A stretch of 64,000 nucleotides of DNA, taken from the NCBI RefSeq assembly GCF_004634195.1, contig NZ_SKBP01000011.1:49262-113261 (forward strand). Reading direction: 5' to 3'. Made by a program: the position numbers and the translations under genes. This DNA is from Flavobacterium salilacus subsp. salilacus (lineage in GTDB: Bacteria > Bacteroidota > Bacteroidia > Flavobacteriales > Flavobacteriaceae). Position 1 is the first letter of the stretch. Each line of letters begins with the position of its first letter. Below are positions 18,967 through 28,546 of the stretch, piece after piece. The notes below the pieces were generated by a model. It saw only the letters and a program-made list of their open reading frames with translations, searched no databases and was not told where the DNA came from.

Positions 18967-19263
18967 ATGTTTGTAAGAATTGTAAAAATGAGTTTTCACG
19001 AAGATAAAGTAACTGCTTTTCTGGATAACTTCCATGAAGTAAAGCAGCACATACGAAACTATCCCGGAAACCGTTTTTTAGAATTGTACAGGGATAAAGA
19101 TAACCCTTCGGTATTTTTTACCTACAGTTATTGGGAAAATGAAAGTGATTTGGAAAACTACCGCAAATCGGAACTTTTTAATGAAGTATGGGCGTTTACC
19201 AAACAACTGTTTAACGACAAGCCACAGGCTTGGAGTGTAGATAAACTGGTAACACTGGAGTAA
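18967..19263 (+). CDS. Antibiotic biosynthesis monooxygenase (ABM) domain protein
   Basis: The 98-residue product from ATG at 18967 (MFVRIVKMSFHEDKVTAFLD) has a single dimeric alpha-beta barrel domain. Typical ABM features include GNRFLELYRDKD, FFTYSYWENESDLENYRKSELF and FTKQLFNDKPQAWS. Homologues include heme-degrading and quinol monooxygenases, but no substrate can be assigned. The gene lies 40 bases after the DUF62 gene and is probably in the same operon. Confidence 0.85.
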   Translation: MFVRIVKMSFHEDKVTAFLDNFHEVKQHIRNYPGNRFLELYRDKDNPSVFFTYSYWENESDLENYRKSELFNEVWAFTKQLFNDKPQAWSVDKLVTLE

Positions 19264-19353
19264 GATAGAAAAAGATTCTTCCTGCGTCAGAATGACACAA
19301 ATAAAAGACAGATAAAAAATAATTTATAAACATATAAGACTTAATACTAATTG

Positions 19354-20079
19354 ATGAAAGCCTTATTAATAAGAGAAATAAAATCATTTTTCGGCTCGCC
19401 CATAGGTTACCTTGTTATAGCGGTATTCCTGTTACTCAATGGGTTGTTCCTTTGGGTATTTGAGGGCGACTTCAATATACTGAATAGTGGCTTTGCCGAC
19501 CTTAGCCCTTTTTTTACCCTTGCCCCCTGGATATTAATTTTCCTTATCCCTGCCGTAACCATGCGCAGTTTTTCGGATGAAAAAAAACAGGGCACTATAG
19601 AATTACTTTTTACCAAGCCTCTCAGCGTTTGGGAAATCGTAAACGGTAAATTTTTTGGGGCATTCATACTTATCATCCTGGCTATTATACCTACTATTGT
19701 TTACGTTTTTGTCATTTCCGATTTTGGCAGCCCGCAAGGTAATATTGATATGGGCAGTACAATGGGGTCATACTTTGGGTTGTTGTTCCTGATAGCAGGT
19801 TATACCGCCATCGGTATTTTTGCCTCTACCCTGTCCGATAATCAAATTGTGGCTTTTATAGTAGCAGTATTACTATGCTTTGTGTTCTACTTTGGTTTCG
19901 AAGGTATTGCAACCTACGCAGGTAGTTCTAGCGGTTTTGTATCATCATTAGGTATGGATTCTCATTTTAAAAGTATGAGCCGTGGGGTACTCGACACGCG
20001 AGATATTATTTATTTCCTTACTGTTGCCATACTGTTTTTATCGTTCACTGTGTTCAAACTTAAATCGCTGAAATGGTAA
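19354..20079 (+). CDS. gldF: Gliding motility ABC transporter permease GldF
   Basis: Inner-membrane permease of the GldAFG transporter needed for gliding in Flavobacterium. The 241-residue protein has six hydrophobic segments and the ABC-2 permease signature (AVTMRSFSDEKKQGTIELLFTKPLS, cited here in part). The N-terminus is MKALLIREIKSFFGSPIGYL. The ATG at 19354 is preferred over a TTG one codon upstream. It overlaps gldG, and no gldA ATPase gene lies next to it in this window. Confidence 0.93.
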   Translation: MKALLIREIKSFFGSPIGYLVIAVFLLLNGLFLWVFEGDFNILNSGFADLSPFFTLAPWILIFLIPAVTMRSFSDEKKQGTIELLFTKPLSVWEIVNGKFFGAFILIILAIIPTIVYVFVISDFGSPQGNIDMGSTMGSYFGLLFLIAGYTAIGIFASTLSDNQIVAFIVAVLLCFVFYFGFEGIATYAGSSSGFVSSLGMDSHFKSMSRGVLDTRDIIYFLTVAILFLSFTVFKLKSLKW

Positions 20080-21782
20080 TGAAAACAGGAAAGAAAAACA
20101 GCATTAAGCAGCTCATTATTACAGTAATTGTATTACTGATACTCAACTTTGCGGGAGGCTATCTCTTTAAACGATTTGACCTTACTCACGATAAACGTTA
20201 TACCCTATCGCCTACTACCCTGTCATTAATAGAAAGTGTAGAAGAGCCGTTATACATTGATGTATTCCTTGAAGGAGAATTTCCGGGTGAGTTTAAACGA
20301 CTGCAAGATGAAACAAGGCAATTACTGGATGAGTTTCATGCCTACAACCCGAATATTATTTTCCAGTTTGTAAACCCATTGGAAGACGAAAGCAGCAGCG
20401 AACAGGTTATACAGGAATTTTACCAAAACGGGCTTACTCCTGTAAGTGTAACCGTTGATGATAAGGGCAAACAAACACAGGAAATGGTTTTCCCGTGGGC
20501 TGTAGCTTCCTACGGTGACAGAGGGGCAAAAATACAACTGCTGAAAAACCAAATGGGCGCTACTACTGCCGAAAAAGTGGTAAGCTCGGTACAGCATTTA
20601 GAATATGCCTTTGCCGACGCACTAAACAAAGTAACAAAAGCTAAAGAGAAGAAAATTGCGATAATAAAAGGTAATGGTGAACTGCACGACCTGCTTATGG
20701 CCGACTTTTTACAGCAGGTACGCGAAAGCTATTACATTGCGCCTTTTACACTCGATTCGGTTGCGGTTAATCCGCAAAAAACAATGGCTGACCTGAAAGC
20801 GTATGACCTTGCCATTATTGCCAAGCCTACGGAACGTTTTACCGAAGAGGAAAAAGAAGTACTGGATCAATACATTGTAAATGGCGGTAAAACCCTCTGG
20901 ATGGTTGATGCGGTACAGATAGATATGGACAGCCTGTATAATGATACAGGAGCAACACTGGCATTTCCGCGTGATTTGAACCTTGCCGATATGTTCTTTA
21001 AATACGGCTTCCGCCTTAATCCTGATATTATTAAAGATGAGCAGGCAACACCTATACAGCTTGCTACGGGAGCTGAAGGCAGCGGTACACAATACCAGCA
21101 ATACCTGTGGCGATACTCCCCTTTTGTATATCCTGATCCTACTGTATATGAGGGAGCCAATCATCCTATTGTGAAAAATCTTGGCGGTATTAAGTTTGAG
21201 TTTGCCAACCCGATAGACACACTGAAAAATGGTATCAATAAAAAAGTACTACTTGCTACGTCGCAATATTCTAAACCTATTGGCACGCCTATAGAAGTAC
21301 AACTCAGTATGGTTGCCGAAGAAACTTCACCACAAGATTATCAAGGTTTCGGATTCATCCCTGTATCGGTACTGCTCGAAGGTAAATTCCATTCGATGTA
21401 CGAAAACAGGATAGTACCATTTAAAGACAGTGCCTATAAAACCACAGGCAAAGAGGGGAAAATGATTATAATATCGGATGGAGATATTATAAAAAACCAA
21501 CTGGATACAAATTACCAGCCTTTGGAACTTGGGTATGACAAATGGACAAAAAACAGGTATGATAATAAAGAGTTCTTAATGAATTGTGTCAATTATCTGC
21601 TGGATGACAACGGACTTATCAACATCCGCAGTAAAGATGTGGAACTGCCGATGCTGGATAAAGAAAAAGTGTATGAAAACTATACCAAAGCACAGTTTAT
21701 AACTGTCGGGTTACCAATACTTATTTTAGTACTGTTCGGGTTGCTGTTTACCTACCTGAGAAAAAGAAAGTATGCTAAGTAA
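20073..21782 (+). CDS. gldG: Gliding motility ABC transporter substrate-binding protein GldG
   Basis: Membrane-anchored, periplasmic component of the GldAFG transporter. An N-terminal helix (about 13-30) is followed by a large extracytoplasmic domain starting RFDLTHDKRYTLSPTTLSLIE, and a C-terminal helix (about 540-560) ends in a basic tail (YLRKRKYAK). The length of 569 residues is usual for GldG. Its start overlaps the gldF stop: ATG at 20073 gives a 7-base overlap, and ATG at 20079 gives a 1-base overlap; the second is equally plausible. Confidence 0.93.
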   Translation: MVMKTGKKNSIKQLIITVIVLLILNFAGGYLFKRFDLTHDKRYTLSPTTLSLIESVEEPLYIDVFLEGEFPGEFKRLQDETRQLLDEFHAYNPNIIFQFVNPLEDESSSEQVIQEFYQNGLTPVSVTVDDKGKQTQEMVFPWAVASYGDRGAKIQLLKNQMGATTAEKVVSSVQHLEYAFADALNKVTKAKEKKIAIIKGNGELHDLLMADFLQQVRESYYIAPFTLDSVAVNPQKTMADLKAYDLAIIAKPTERFTEEEKEVLDQYIVNGGKTLWMVDAVQIDMDSLYNDTGATLAFPRDLNLADMFFKYGFRLNPDIIKDEQATPIQLATGAEGSGTQYQQYLWRYSPFVYPDPTVYEGANHPIVKNLGGIKFEFANPIDTLKNGINKKVLLATSQYSKPIGTPIEVQLSMVAEETSPQDYQGFGFIPVSVLLEGKFHSMYENRIVPFKDSAYKTTGKEGKMIIISDGDIIKNQLDTNYQPLELGYDKWTKNRYDNKEFLMNCVNYLLDDNGLINIRSKDVELPMLDKEKVYENYTKAQFITVGLPILILVLFGLLFTYLRKRKYAK

Positions 21783-21822
21783 GTGTTAATAAAAAATATT
21801 TCAGTATTCAATCGGATTACGA

Positions 21823-21830
21823 TATATTTG
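21823..21830 (+). promoter_or_regulatory. -7 promoter element upstream of dnaN
   Basis: TATATTTG matches TAnnTTTG, about 47 bases before the dnaN start. The -33 element is not clear. Confidence 0.5.
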
Positions 21831-21877
21831 TGAAACGTAAAATGTAATCATTTTACCCTTAAAACAAAACAAGCAAG

Positions 21878-22996
21878 ATGAAATTTATAGTATCCAGTTC
21901 TTATTTACTAAAGCAATTACAGGTATTGGGCAGTGTTATCAATAGTAGTAACACGCTCCCTATTTTAGATAATTTCCTTTTTGAATTAGATAATAACCAG
22001 CTTACCGTTTCGGCTTCTGACCTTGAGACAACCATGTCGGCTACGCTGGAAATCGATTCAGAAAGTCAGGGAAGTGTTGCCGTACCTGCCAAACTGCTAC
22101 TGGAAACACTAAAAACGTTCCCCGAACAACCGCTTACCTTTACCGTAGAAGACAATCATACTATCGAGATAAGCTCAAATTCGGGTAAATATGCCTTAGC
22201 GTATGCTGATGGCGAGGAGTTCCCGAAAGCGGTAACACTTGAGGATCCTTCGGCTACTTTAGTTCCTGCCGAAGTATTGGCAACTGCCGTAAGCAAAACT
22301 ATTTTTGCAGCGGGTAATGACGACCTTCGCCCCGTAATGTCGGGGGTGTTCTTCCAGTTCTCTCCGGAGGGGCTTATTTTTGTAGCTACCGATGCGCACA
22401 AACTGGTAAAATATGCACGTACTGATGTAACTGCCTCGCAGGTAGCTGATTTTATCATGCCGAAAAAGCCGCTTAACATCCTGAAAGGTATTCTTGCCAC
22501 ATCAGATACAGAGGTAAAAATCGAATATAACGACTCGAATGCTACTTTTTCTTTTGACAACTACATACTTACGTGTCGCCTTATAGATGGTAAATATCCT
22601 AACTATGAAGCGGTTATACCCAAAGAAAACCCGAATAAATTATTAATAAACCGTGTACAGTTTTTAAGCTCTGTACGTCGTGTGGCTATATTTTCGAACA
22701 AAACCACACACCAGATACGCCTGAAAATTGCAGGTACTGAATTAAACATTTCTGCTGAGGATATTGACTATTCAAACAAAGCAGAAGAGCGTTTAACATG
22801 CGACTATCAGGGTGATGATATGCAAATAGGTTTTAACTCACGTTTCCTTACCGAAATGCTGAACAACCTGCACAGCGATGAGATTATGCTGGAAATGTCG
22901 CTGCCCAACCGTGCAGGTATCCTTACTCCTGTTGACGGACTGGATGATGGCGAAACAGTTACCATGCTGGTTATGCCGGTTATGCTTAATAGTTAA
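21878..22996 (+). CDS. dnaN: DNA polymerase III beta subunit (sliding clamp)
   Basis: The ring-shaped processivity clamp of the replicative polymerase. The 372-residue product is three tandem clamp domains: about 1-120 (MKFIVSSSYLLKQLQVLGSVINSSNTLPILDNF), 130-245 (DDLRPVMSGVFFQF, ATDAHKLVKY) and 250-372 ending MLVMPVMLNS. Length and motifs are normal. No dnaA or replication origin elements are seen nearby. It lies just downstream of gldG with its own promoter element. Confidence 0.97.
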   Translation: MKFIVSSSYLLKQLQVLGSVINSSNTLPILDNFLFELDNNQLTVSASDLETTMSATLEIDSESQGSVAVPAKLLLETLKTFPEQPLTFTVEDNHTIEISSNSGKYALAYADGEEFPKAVTLEDPSATLVPAEVLATAVSKTIFAAGNDDLRPVMSGVFFQFSPEGLIFVATDAHKLVKYARTDVTASQVADFIMPKKPLNILKGILATSDTEVKIEYNDSNATFSFDNYILTCRLIDGKYPNYEAVIPKENPNKLLINRVQFLSSVRRVAIFSNKTTHQIRLKIAGTELNISAEDIDYSNKAEERLTCDYQGDDMQIGFNSRFLTEMLNNLHSDEIMLEMSLPNRAGILTPVDGLDDGETVTMLVMPVMLNS

Positions 22997-23030
22997 TAAA
23001 AAGCTATTTAATCAACCTTTTCTATACACA

Positions 23031-23060
23031 AAACCCGATACATTTAGGTGCATCGGGTTT
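23031..23060 (+). terminator. Rho-independent terminator after dnaN
   Basis: AAACCCGAT and ATCGGGTTT arms with a 12-base loop, followed by a T-rich tract on the plus strand. Confidence 0.85.
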
Positions 23061-23092
23061 TTATTTTTTATATAAATGGTTGATTAAAAAGT

Positions 23093-23100
23093 TATATTTG
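23093..23100 (+). promoter_or_regulatory. -7 promoter element of the TIR gene
   Basis: TATATTTG matches TAnnTTTG, 28 bases before the chosen start at 23128. No convincing -33 element is seen. Confidence 0.45.
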
Positions 23101-23127
23101 CTTATAAACCAAATTTATACTCAAAAA

Positions 23128-23952
23128 ATGAAAAATTTGATATTTTTATCACATATACATGAAGAAAAAGATTTAGCTGTTCTTGTACAAAAAGCAATTG
23201 AAGATGAATTCAGCGGATTTGTAAAAGTATTTGTTTCTTCTGATGGCTCAACAATCCCAGCAGGTGCAAATTTTTTAAAACGAATTGAAGACGGACTAAT
23301 AGAATGCATTGTCGGAATTTATTTAATCAGTCCCAAATCAGTCAAGCGAAATTGGATAAATTTTGAATTAGGAGCTGTTTGGATTAGAAATGTTTTAAAT
23401 CAGAGAAATGGCAGTCAAGAGCTACCCATAATACCTTTTTGCCATAGCGGAATAACACCTAGTGAACTACCGATGCCTTTAACACACCTAAATGCTATTG
23501 AGGCAAAAAACTCAGCTCATTTAGAATTTACTTTTAAAAGTATTCAAACAGCTGTGGGTGGAAGTGGAAATTTGAAAACTGATTTTGAAAAATTGGCTCA
23601 GAACATAATTAATTTTCAGAATAGCTACACTTTAGGTAATAGTTTAATTTCACTTTTTAACACTCTAGAATACCCTAAACAAAGTCTTTTGACTACAATC
23701 CAAAAATGTAAGGAAGAACAAGAAAAAGGAAAAACAGTAATTGAATTAGATTTCATAATAGAACGAGATATATTTTATAAAATCAATAATATAGTTTCAG
23801 AAAATCTACAAAACAATGTAATTGTAATAGATAAAGGAATAAGAATTTTTGTAACTAATCAAAAAAGCATTAATGGTAATGCTGTGATTTTAAAAATCCG
23901 TATTGGTTTAATATTAAATTTTGAAACAGAGCTTTTAGCAGAAATAGGATAA
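23128..23952 (+). CDS. TIR-domain protein, possible NADase defence or signalling effector
   Basis: The N-terminal about 130 residues form a TIR-like domain: IFLSHIHEEKDLAVLV at the start, VFVSSDGSTIPAGANFLKRI, then YLISPKSVKRNW and INFELGAVW. The glutamate at about residue 80 in NFEL is where TIR NADases carry their catalytic residue. The remaining 140 residues (about 150-274) are unrecognised. The start at 23128 was chosen because translation from the earlier ATG adds residues outside the domain and lies before the -7 element. The gene is visibly more AT-rich than dnaN and sits alone between dnaN and the mutS-like gene, suggesting horizontal gain. Several bacterial TIR proteins act in antiphage defence; that role here is inference. 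Confidence 0.8.
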   Translation: MKNLIFLSHIHEEKDLAVLVQKAIEDEFSGFVKVFVSSDGSTIPAGANFLKRIEDGLIECIVGIYLISPKSVKRNWINFELGAVWIRNVLNQRNGSQELPIIPFCHSGITPSELPMPLTHLNAIEAKNSAHLEFTFKSIQTAVGGSGNLKTDFEKLAQNIINFQNSYTLGNSLISLFNTLEYPKQSLLTTIQKCKEEQEKGKTVIELDFIIERDIFYKINNIVSENLQNNVIVIDKGIRIFVTNQKSINGNAVILKIRIGLILNFETELLAEIG

Positions 23953-23973
23953 ATGATTTATATCAGAATATAA

Positions 23974-25746
23974 CTATATCACTCCCATTTTTTCCATCAG
24001 GAAAGTCGCACTTTTATTTTTACAAATACCATCGCGCAGTTTATAGTCAAAATAGAGGTTGTTGTTTGCTATATTGGCTTCAAAACATCGGTTAATGAGC
24101 TGTTCGGGGTGTTCGGCGGTAATATTACAGACTTCTACGTCATGCGTAGCTATTGCACCTATTGCCTGCCCTGCAATCATTTTTTTAACTACGGCTATAG
24201 TTCCTGTACGCTTATCGTCGGAGTTTGTACCACGTAATATTTCGTCAAGCAATACAAACGAACGTTTTTCGTGTAACGCATCCATTATTTGTTTCAGGCG
24301 TTTAATTTCGGCAAAGAAATACGATTCGCTGTCGGACAGTGAATCGGACAATCGCATGGAAACCAAAACAGGCAACGGATGTACTGTAGCTTCCTTTGCA
24401 CAAACAGGTGCACCAATGCCTGCTAATACCATATTAACGCCCAGACTGCGCAGGAAAGTACTCTTTCCCGACATATTAGAGCCTGTAAGTATCGTGAATT
24501 GTGGTTGGAATATTACATCGTTACCTACTCGTGTGGCAGGGTTTAATAACGGATGTGCCAACTCCTTAAATATAATGGTTTCGTTGGTGTTGAGTTTAGG
24601 GAAAGTATAGTCTTTATTATTATAATACAGGTTAGCAAGACTGTTTAGGGCTTCAAACTCCGCTATAACATCGAGCCATACGGGAATGGCTGATGAATGT
24701 TGTTTTTTCCAGTTTTGTAATCCTCTGAAAACATGAATGTGATATTGAAAAAAACCATTAAAAAGCAATGCTGCAAATACATTACTAATACTGTCCATTT
24801 GCCCGAACAGTGTAGCCAGCTTTTTAATAAGCTGTCCCGCAGGTTTACCCTCTGAGGATAATTTTTGTTTTAAAGCATTAAGCTTTTCCGACTGAAATTC
24901 GGTTTGCTCTATTTGTGCTATAATAAGGCTGTATTGGTGTAGTATTTCGTCGGTTTCGGTAGTATTACTTATCTCATTTTTAAATAGTTTCGCTTTACCT
25001 CCAACCATAAACAAGTTGAATATAAAAATATAAATACACCCGTTAAAAAACGAACTTTCGCCCGTTATCATATAGGTAATAAAACAGCCTGCAAGTGCCA
25101 ATGGCGCTATAACAGCAAAAAGATAACTAATTTTGTTGATTGCTCCGGTAGTACCACTGCACCACTCCATCAGCTTGCTGTAAGTTGTGTTGCTATCTTT
25201 TTTCATACGCCCTAATGCCTGTACTTCTTGTCGCCATTCGGGTTTATCGGCTAATTCTTTTACTGCTTCCTGATTTTGCAAAATACTATCAATCGGCAAG
25301 GTAGCAAGCAGCATGTTTGCCAGCTTTTCTTTGCCCTTATAAGTTTCGGTACGGTTTATATGTTGAAACAACGAATTTTGTCCGAAAATATCTAAATCGT
25401 ACGAGTATGAGTGTTTAAAGTCGATATACTCTGCACCGTTGTCAAAGTTATTTCCTTTGCGTTCTAAATGGGTAATTTCATCTTTGTTAATTGCAACAAG
25501 TGTAGCGGCCCTCAGTTTTTTGTTGGCTACATCAGCATGCTTTTTCATTAAATAGACAAACACAGCAACACAGCCCAGTATAGGTACAATATAAGTATTA
25601 AAATTGCCTTGTTTTAAGCCATAATAGCCTAAGGCAATAGCAATAACAGCTATTGCCAGCCTGAGTGTACTTATAGTGTTATATTGTTTTTTAAGAGATG
25701 TAAGGGCGGTTGAATAACTGTTTCTTTGTGAGGTGTAAAATTCCAT
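23974..25746 (-). CDS. MutS-family ATPase with predicted membrane helices
   Basis: The C-terminal 200 residues are a MutS ATPase core: Walker A GSNMSGKSTFLR (about 421), the SYFFAEIKRLKQI helix, Walker B FVLLDEILRGTNSDD and AIATHDVEV. The N-terminal mismatch-recognition domain of MutS is absent. Instead, hydrophobic segments occur at about 28-45, 50-66, 207-228 and 232-250, so the protein may be membrane-bound. A MutS III-like helical region (GKEKLANMLLATLP...) is retained. At 590 residues it is much shorter than MutS. Such MutS-related proteins are common in Bacteroidota; a mismatch-repair function is not supported by the missing domain I. Confidence 0.9.
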   Translation of the reverse strand: MEFYTSQRNSYSTALTSLKKQYNTISTLRLAIAVIAIALGYYGLKQGNFNTYIVPILGCVAVFVYLMKKHADVANKKLRAATLVAINKDEITHLERKGNNFDNGAEYIDFKHSYSYDLDIFGQNSLFQHINRTETYKGKEKLANMLLATLPIDSILQNQEAVKELADKPEWRQEVQALGRMKKDSNTTYSKLMEWCSGTTGAINKISYLFAVIAPLALAGCFITYMITGESSFFNGCIYIFIFNLFMVGGKAKLFKNEISNTTETDEILHQYSLIIAQIEQTEFQSEKLNALKQKLSSEGKPAGQLIKKLATLFGQMDSISNVFAALLFNGFFQYHIHVFRGLQNWKKQHSSAIPVWLDVIAEFEALNSLANLYYNNKDYTFPKLNTNETIIFKELAHPLLNPATRVGNDVIFQPQFTILTGSNMSGKSTFLRSLGVNMVLAGIGAPVCAKEATVHPLPVLVSMRLSDSLSDSESYFFAEIKRLKQIMDALHEKRSFVLLDEILRGTNSDDKRTGTIAVVKKMIAGQAIGAIATHDVEVCNITAEHPEQLINRCFEANIANNNLYFDYKLRDGICKNKSATFLMEKMGVI

Positions 25747-25765
25747 TCAAAAAAGTATAAAGAAA

Positions 25766-25773
25766 CAAATATA
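25766..25773 (-). promoter_or_regulatory. -7 promoter element of the mutS-like gene
   Basis: On the minus strand TATATTTG matches TAnnTTTG, 20 bases before the start codon. Confidence 0.4.
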
Positions 25774-25805
25774 CACATAAAACATCCTGCCTGAAGCAGT
25801 ATAGT

Positions 25806-26372
25806 TTACTTATACTTTTGCACCCCGGTAGAGTCAACTATATAACCCCGTTCGTTGGTTTTACCTTCCACCATCTCCTGCAAGCCACCTTTCTTTTCTT
25901 GTTCTATATGGTAAAGCTCCTCATAGTCTTTTGTATATAAAGCATCGGGCACTACATGAATATCAAAAAATATGGTGTGAGAGCGTTCCTTAGTATTGGC
26001 TAACACAGTGGTATATATACCTACATCGCCTATATTTTTTGTACTGTTGTATTTTAGTTCTATAAAGCCGTCATTGCCCGGTGCAATTGCATGGGTGGTA
26101 AATGTGGCAATGGTGCACCCGCAAGAGGGGAGCACTTTATATAGCTTTAGCGGATTTTCGCCCGTATTGGTAATTTTTACTACAATGTTTTGTTCCAATC
26201 CCTGTATAATAGGATAATAGTGTCTTACCGGGTCTTCTATTTCCATAGTAGTCAATTCGAGAAAAGCATTTTCCCTATCGCTTTTACACCCCTGTAGTAA
26301 CACAGCACCAAGCATGCAGCAGAATGCCGCAATAATATGGTGTTTATATTGAAGGCTTAAAAATTGGTTCAT
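25806..26372 (-). CDS. DUF1573-family lipoprotein
   Basis: The N-terminus contains a lipobox (GAVLLQGCKSD, cysteine at about residue 29). The DUF1573 core follows: NIVVKITNTGENPLKLYKVLPSCGCT, then APGNDGFIELKYNSTKNIGDVG. DUF1573 domains have an Ig-like fold and occur in Bacteroidota envelope proteins of unknown function. It is the last gene of the HEAT-GT2-TPR-DUF4838 set, 25 bases after the DUF4838 gene, and is probably cotranscribed. The C-terminal residues after about 150 are charged and not part of the domain. Confidence 0.85.
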   Translation of the reverse strand: MNQFLSLQYKHHIIAAFCCMLGAVLLQGCKSDRENAFLELTTMEIEDPVRHYYPIIQGLEQNIVVKITNTGENPLKLYKVLPSCGCTIATFTTHAIAPGNDGFIELKYNSTKNIGDVGIYTTVLANTKERSHTIFFDIHVVPDALYTKDYEELYHIEQEKKGGLQEMVEGKTNERGYIVDSTGVQKYK

Positions 26373-26397
26373 GGGTATTTGTATGCTTATTTAATTT

Positions 26398-28530
26398 TTA
26401 TTTAAAATACAACTCATCACACGCTATCGATTTATTGGCATATTGTGGCTGCTTCACTACATTAACTATTATCTTTTTATCTTCCGGCTTTATTATTACA
26501 GGAATAACAACTTTGCATATAGCCGATTTTGTTTCCTTTATTTCAGCCTCATACTTCCTGCCATCAATAATTACTTCTACACGTTGAGGCAAGTATATTT
26601 TATGCTTACTATCATTCAAAAAATTCATTTCTACTTCTGTACTGCCCTTTACATCTGCTGCGGTAACTTGTACCGAAAGCGTATCGCCTGTAACCAATAG
26701 CCAGTTATTGTAATAATCGTTAAAACCAACTGCACCATCCGTAAGCATTCTGCTGTCAGGATAATCCTCATCCAGTTCCGATAATACTTGTACTTTTTTA
26801 CCGAAAAGCCGGTTTTTGTATGTTTTACCAATTATCTGTTTTTCCCAATAATGTATATAATCACTCAACATATATCCTGATTCGTTATATATATCAATAC
26901 CGGTAGTCGCTTTTAGTTTTTTCAGCCTTTCCAAAAGCTGATTCACTTCGGGCTTTAATTTTACAATACTGTCATTCGTTACGGTAGCATAGCCTGTGTC
27001 ATCCAAATTGGGCGAAGTTCGTAATATTTCGAGCTTTTGGAAGGTAAATGCCAATAAAAGCGGTTCTGTCATTTTTGTTTCCGCGTCATTTAATGTGTCT
27101 GTGGTTTTAATTAGCCTGTCATAAAAAGGTTCAAACCCCGATTCATTTAAATATTTCTTTTTGGAGGCACTTATACCTCCGTAAATATCCATTGTTCTGA
27201 CTGATTTTAGCGATAAATTTTCTATTTTGGTATAATAGTCCGTTAGCAATGTGCTAACAGCATCAGGATATTTGTTACTGAAGAAAAAAGCTATTTCTTT
27301 ATTTATATTCAGTTCTACATCTTGCAATAAAAGAGCATAGAGGTAGCATTTCAAATCGGAAAAAGCGCTGTAACGGTCTTCGCTCCCCTGCATAAAAACA
27401 CCGGTTACGCCCAAGTTCTTATAAAATTGCAGGTTTTGCTGCGCTGTACTTACCGTGGGGTAAAATTCAAAATAATTATCAAAATTAATTGCATAATCCC
27501 ACAAATATATCTTGCCGGTAACATTTTTCCATTTATCAAAAGTGGTCTTAACGACATCTTTTTTATCTGAGGTTTCCATAACAACTCCTTTCGGGAAAGC
27601 CATAGTGCTTATCATTACTCCCGCATTTGGCTCTAACTTAAAACTCGGGGGTTGTTGGGTGGTAATATATGCCGTACTGAAAAAGTGATGCTCTGTAAAA
27701 CTTTTAGCCAGTTTATTGAGTAACGAAAATACAGCAGGGCTGGCATTAGTTTTAGTGTTACCCACTGCCTCACATCGGTCACACCGGCATACTACAGCAT
27801 TATCATTGGGCATAATCATAAACTTATCCTGCTCCTGATTTTCTTTTATCTGCTTTTTGATATACTGTTTGAGCGCGGTTTCCAATTCGGGACTGGAAAA
27901 ACATAATTGCTCTTCGTTTACCTCTCCGTCAACTTTGGCAAGCATTGCGGGGGTAACTTTTATTACTTTGCCTATATTATGCCCCCATAAAGCCCATTCT
28001 TCTTCGAGGGTTTGGGTAGCATTCCATCTGCGAAATTGTTTACTAAAATTATCAGGAAAATAGGGTTCACGATATTCAAAATCGTTAGTACGTTTATAAT
28101 CAAGATTAATCGGAATATTAATTTTAGTTATTGTATCTGTCGTTTTTACAGAGAACTGGTTTACAGCAGTATAATTGGCAAAAAAATATCTGTTTACATT
28201 GTAAAGTGCTTCTATATCAATTCCTTTTATTGTGATGGTATTTTTTTTATGCGTAATTGTAAAAGCACTATTATCATCTGTCTTTTTTAGTATGTCTATT
28301 GCTATAACAGGCACATTTTTAGACGATATTTTATCTGTAATAACAGGGCGCATACCCGCAGTTTGCTCAAAAAAATCGCAAAGATCTTCGGCAATCGGGC
28401 GTAAAGCCGTATCGTTTATAAGTATAACCGGCTCTACTGCATTTTTTTCATATACTGTATAGGTTTGCGAATTACTGTCGCATCCAAAACTAACCAGTAT
28501 AACCAGTACTATTACTAACTTTTTTATCAT
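26398..28530 (-). CDS. DUF4838 glycosidase-like lipoprotein
   Basis: The 710-residue product begins with a lipoprotein signal (MIKKLVIVLVILVSFGCDS). Residues about 20-130 resemble the alpha/beta domain found at the N-terminus of GH20-like enzymes. The middle (about 150-420) has a DUF4838 pattern, including MIMPNDNAVVCRCDRCEAVG with its three cysteines and GVFMQGSEDRYSAFSDLKCYLYALLLQD (cited in part). The C-terminal half is helical, ending in a beta sandwich. DUF4838 proteins are thought to be glycoside-hydrolase-like; no catalytic pair was proven here. It lies 17 bases after the TPR/YaiO gene, so a role in trimming or modifying a polysaccharide is inferred. Confidence 0.8.
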   Translation of the reverse strand: MIKKLVIVLVILVSFGCDSNSQTYTVYEKNAVEPVILINDTALRPIAEDLCDFFEQTAGMRPVITDKISSKNVPVIAIDILKKTDDNSAFTITHKKNTITIKGIDIEALYNVNRYFFANYTAVNQFSVKTTDTITKINIPINLDYKRTNDFEYREPYFPDNFSKQFRRWNATQTLEEEWALWGHNIGKVIKVTPAMLAKVDGEVNEEQLCFSSPELETALKQYIKKQIKENQEQDKFMIMPNDNAVVCRCDRCEAVGNTKTNASPAVFSLLNKLAKSFTEHHFFSTAYITTQQPPSFKLEPNAGVMISTMAFPKGVVMETSDKKDVVKTTFDKWKNVTGKIYLWDYAINFDNYFEFYPTVSTAQQNLQFYKNLGVTGVFMQGSEDRYSAFSDLKCYLYALLLQDVELNINKEIAFFFSNKYPDAVSTLLTDYYTKIENLSLKSVRTMDIYGGISASKKKYLNESGFEPFYDRLIKTTDTLNDAETKMTEPLLLAFTFQKLEILRTSPNLDDTGYATVTNDSIVKLKPEVNQLLERLKKLKATTGIDIYNESGYMLSDYIHYWEKQIIGKTYKNRLFGKKVQVLSELDEDYPDSRMLTDGAVGFNDYYNNWLLVTGDTLSVQVTAADVKGSTEVEMNFLNDSKHKIYLPQRVEVIIDGRKYEAEIKETKSAICKVVIPVIIKPEDKKIIVNVVKQPQYANKSIACDELYFK

Positions 28531-28546
28531 ATCCCTTTCCTGAGGA

